Positions 14,827-16,227 of a stretch of 16,227 nt of DNA are shown here, piece after piece. A program made the translations under genes and the position numbers. Every line of letters begins with the position of its first letter. The stretch's first letter is position 1. Origin of the DNA: an uncultured Clostridia bacterium (GTDB lineage: Bacteria > Bacillota > Clostridia > Christensenellales > Borkfalkiaceae). The stretch is taken from contig CALVXL010000173.1 in assembly GCA_944369635.1 (NCBI GenBank), positions 1-16,227 on the forward strand, given 5' to 3'. The notes beneath the pieces are model-generated. The model was not told the DNA's origin, ran no database searches, and saw only the letters and a program-made list of their open reading frames with translations.

Positions 14827-15999
14827 TCAGCGGTACGACTTTTCGTAAATCGCCACGCAATCTTCCTTACTCAGCGGCACTCTGTCCGCGCCGAAAAGGA
14901 ATCCCATTGCCGAAAACGCATTGTCGGCGAACTTGCCGAATTCCTCTTTCGTAATGCCGTAATCGGACATCTTAAGATCGTCCACGCCGCAGTCCGATTG
15001 CAGTTTTTTCAAAGCGACAATAAAGTCCTGCGCCTTGGTTGCCTTCTCCATGCCGAGCGCTTTCGCCATGTCCACAAACCTTTCGTCGCAACATTTTTGA
15101 TCGATAAAATGCTGATAATACGCCACGCTGATCATAATGAGCCCCGCGCCGTGCGGCAATGGCTGATGATAGGCGCTGAGCGCGTGTTCGAGAGAATGTT
15201 CGCTCGTGCAGCTGCCCACGCACATCACCGAACCCGAAAGGGTGTTTCCGAAAGAAACGTGTTCGCGGGCTTCCAAGTCATTGCCGTCTTTCACGGCGCG
15301 CGCAAGATATCTGCCGACGCTTTCTATGGCTTTTAAAGCGTACATATCGCTCATCGGATTGGCCGCTTTGGAAATATAGCTTTCCGTGGAATGGAACAGC
15401 GCGTCAAACCCCTGATATGCCGTAAATTTCGGCGGAACGCTCTTTGTCAGTTCGGGATCGACGATCGCGAGAACGGGGAAAAGCGCATCGTCGAGGATTG
15501 CGGTCTTTTCGTTGGTATCGGCATTGGTGATGACACCGCCGTTATCCGTTTCGGAACCGGTACCCGCCGTTGTGGTGATGGCAACGATGGGAAGCGGTTT
15601 GTTGGCAATGGGTTTGCCCTTGCCCGTACCGGCGGCGATATAATCCCATAAGTCGCCGTCGTTTTTGGCAACGACGGCAATGCCCTTGGACGCGTCCATC
15701 ACGCTGCCGCCGCCCAGCGCGACGATGAAATCGCAGTTATTTTCACGCGCGGCAGCGCCTCCGCGCATGACCGTGGTTTTCAAAGGATTAGGCTCGATCT
15801 CGTCGAACACCGTCCAGCCGATATTCATTACTTTCAGTTGATTTTCAAGCTTTGCAAGATAACCGTTCGCCCGCGTGGACTTGCCACAGGAAATGACGAC
15901 CAGCGCCTTTTTGCCCGGCATGGGATAGTCTTTGAGTTTAGAAAAAATCCCCAATCCGAAAACCGTTTTTGTGGGCACATACATGGTATAATTCTGCAT
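14827..15999 (-). CDS. Iron-containing (group III) alcohol dehydrogenase
   Basis: A 390-residue NAD(P)-dependent oxidoreductase of the Fe-ADH family, which interconverts alcohols and aldehydes or ketones in the cytoplasm. The cofactor motif is ALGGGSVMDASKG (94-106), followed by TTTAGTGSETDNGGVIT (142-158). Metal ligands by family analogy are Asp199 and His203 (GFDALFHS), His268 (SEHSLEH) and His283 (LPHGAG); the spacing between the last two is one residue longer than in FucO or YqhD. All four are present, so activity is expected. Length is standard. The ATG is preceded by AAAGGAG ten bases upstream. It leads an operon with a MerR regulator and a flavoprotein, so aldehyde detoxification fits better than fermentation, though butanol-type dehydrogenase activity is not excluded. 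Cofactor preference and substrate are not readable. Confidence 0.95.
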   Translation of the reverse strand: MQNYTMYVPTKTVFGLGIFSKLKDYPMPGKKALVVISCGKSTRANGYLAKLENQLKVMNIGWTVFDEIEPNPLKTTVMRGGAAARENNCDFIVALGGGSVMDASKGIAVVAKNDGDLWDYIAAGTGKGKPIANKPLPIVAITTTAGTGSETDNGGVITNADTNEKTAILDDALFPVLAIVDPELTKSVPPKFTAYQGFDALFHSTESYISKAANPMSDMYALKAIESVGRYLARAVKDGNDLEAREHVSFGNTLSGSVMCVGSCTSEHSLEHALSAYHQPLPHGAGLIMISVAYYQHFIDQKCCDERFVDMAKALGMEKATKAQDFIVALKKLQSDCGVDDLKMSDYGITKEEFGKFADNAFSAMGFLFGADRVPLSKEDCVAIYEKSYR

Positions 16000-16164
16000 A
16001 ATATCGATTCTCCTTTATTCTGAATTGTAAACTCCTATTTTGTCCGCTTTAAAACCGCCGCTTTTCGCAAGACAGCCAATATCGGCCGCATGCAAGCGCT
16101 CCGTTGAATTTATAACTCGTCGCCGCTAAACGTTAAAAACGGCCGTTTGGGAATTTACGCCTAT
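16000..16164 (-). promoter_or_regulatory. Long leader of the alcohol dehydrogenase unit
   Basis: About 155-165 bases lie between the MerR-type promoter and the start codon. They contain a perfect 12-bp palindrome AAACGGCCGTTT (16137-16148) near the 5' end and an imperfect GCCAAT/ATCGGC repeat near 16074-16085. No riboswitch family, start codon with ribosome site, or T-run terminator is recognisable, so its role is unknown. Confidence 0.4.
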
Positions 16165-16195
16165 ATTGTAAACCCTGGAGTTCGCTCCAAGTCAA
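16165..16195 (-). promoter_or_regulatory. MerR-type promoter and operator of the alcohol dehydrogenase unit
   Basis: On the minus strand TTGACT (16195-16190) and TACAAT (16170-16165) are separated by 19 bases instead of the usual 17. The spacer holds the inverted repeat CTTGGAG-CGAA-CTCCAGG (one mismatch). An overlong spacer with a dyad is the hallmark of MerR-activated promoters, where the regulator twists DNA to align the boxes. An AT-rich stretch upstream (16200-16227) may act as an UP element. Confidence 0.88.
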
Positions 16196-16227
16196 GACTT
16201 TTATCGAAATTTTTAAATATTATTTTT

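Overview
The window is a compact bacterial stretch in which every gene I can support lies on the minus strand. Genes are separated by very short gaps or overlap, with AGGAGG-type ribosome binding sites and promoters close to the sigma-A consensus. Lipoprotein signal peptides, an oppABCDF-type operon, a MerR/alcohol dehydrogenase cassette and a cytosolic-type GH38 mannosidase all suggest a Gram-positive anaerobe of the Clostridia. A gut Christensenellales-like lineage is my guess from the style of the small VEGMPWY protein and the proteins in general; the sequence alone does not prove it.

Read in the direction of transcription (right to left) there are four transcription units. (1) 16195-13781: a MerR-type promoter with a 19-bp spacer, then an iron-type alcohol dehydrogenase, a MerR-family regulator with Cys52, and a flavodoxin-fold iron-sulfur/FMN protein, closed by a hairpin terminator. 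This looks like a self-regulated aldehyde or electrophile stress cassette. (2) 13621-12635: a consensus promoter driving two small membrane proteins of unknown function, one carrying a zinc ribbon. (3) 12552-3280: one long unit starting with a lipoprotein that has InlB-type (Flg_new) repeats and a GLUG-like tail. It continues with an oversized (821 aa) family 5 solute-binding lipoprotein, two permeases (oppB, oppC), two ATPases (oppD, oppF) and an 81-residue single-pass membrane protein, and ends at a strong intrinsic terminator. (4) 3240 to the left edge: a perfect TTGACA-17-TATAAT promoter driving a GH38 alpha-mannosidase and the first 42 codons of what looks like a GH36 alpha-galactosidase.

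Functionally, unit 3 is a complete ABC importer with a possible surface accessory protein, and unit 4 is glycoside catabolism. Their adjacency raises the possibility that the Opp-type importer carries a glycan or glycopeptide rather than a plain peptide, but terminator and promoter separate them and the link is inference. The most unusual details are the opposite-charge N-terminal tails on OppC (acidic) and OppD (basic), the strong hairpin between the oppB Shine-Dalgarno sequence and its start codon, the mutually exclusive hairpins in the leader of unit 3, and the MerR operator. I found no tRNA, rRNA, CRISPR array, transposase or phage gene, and saw no clear sign of a wholly new system.
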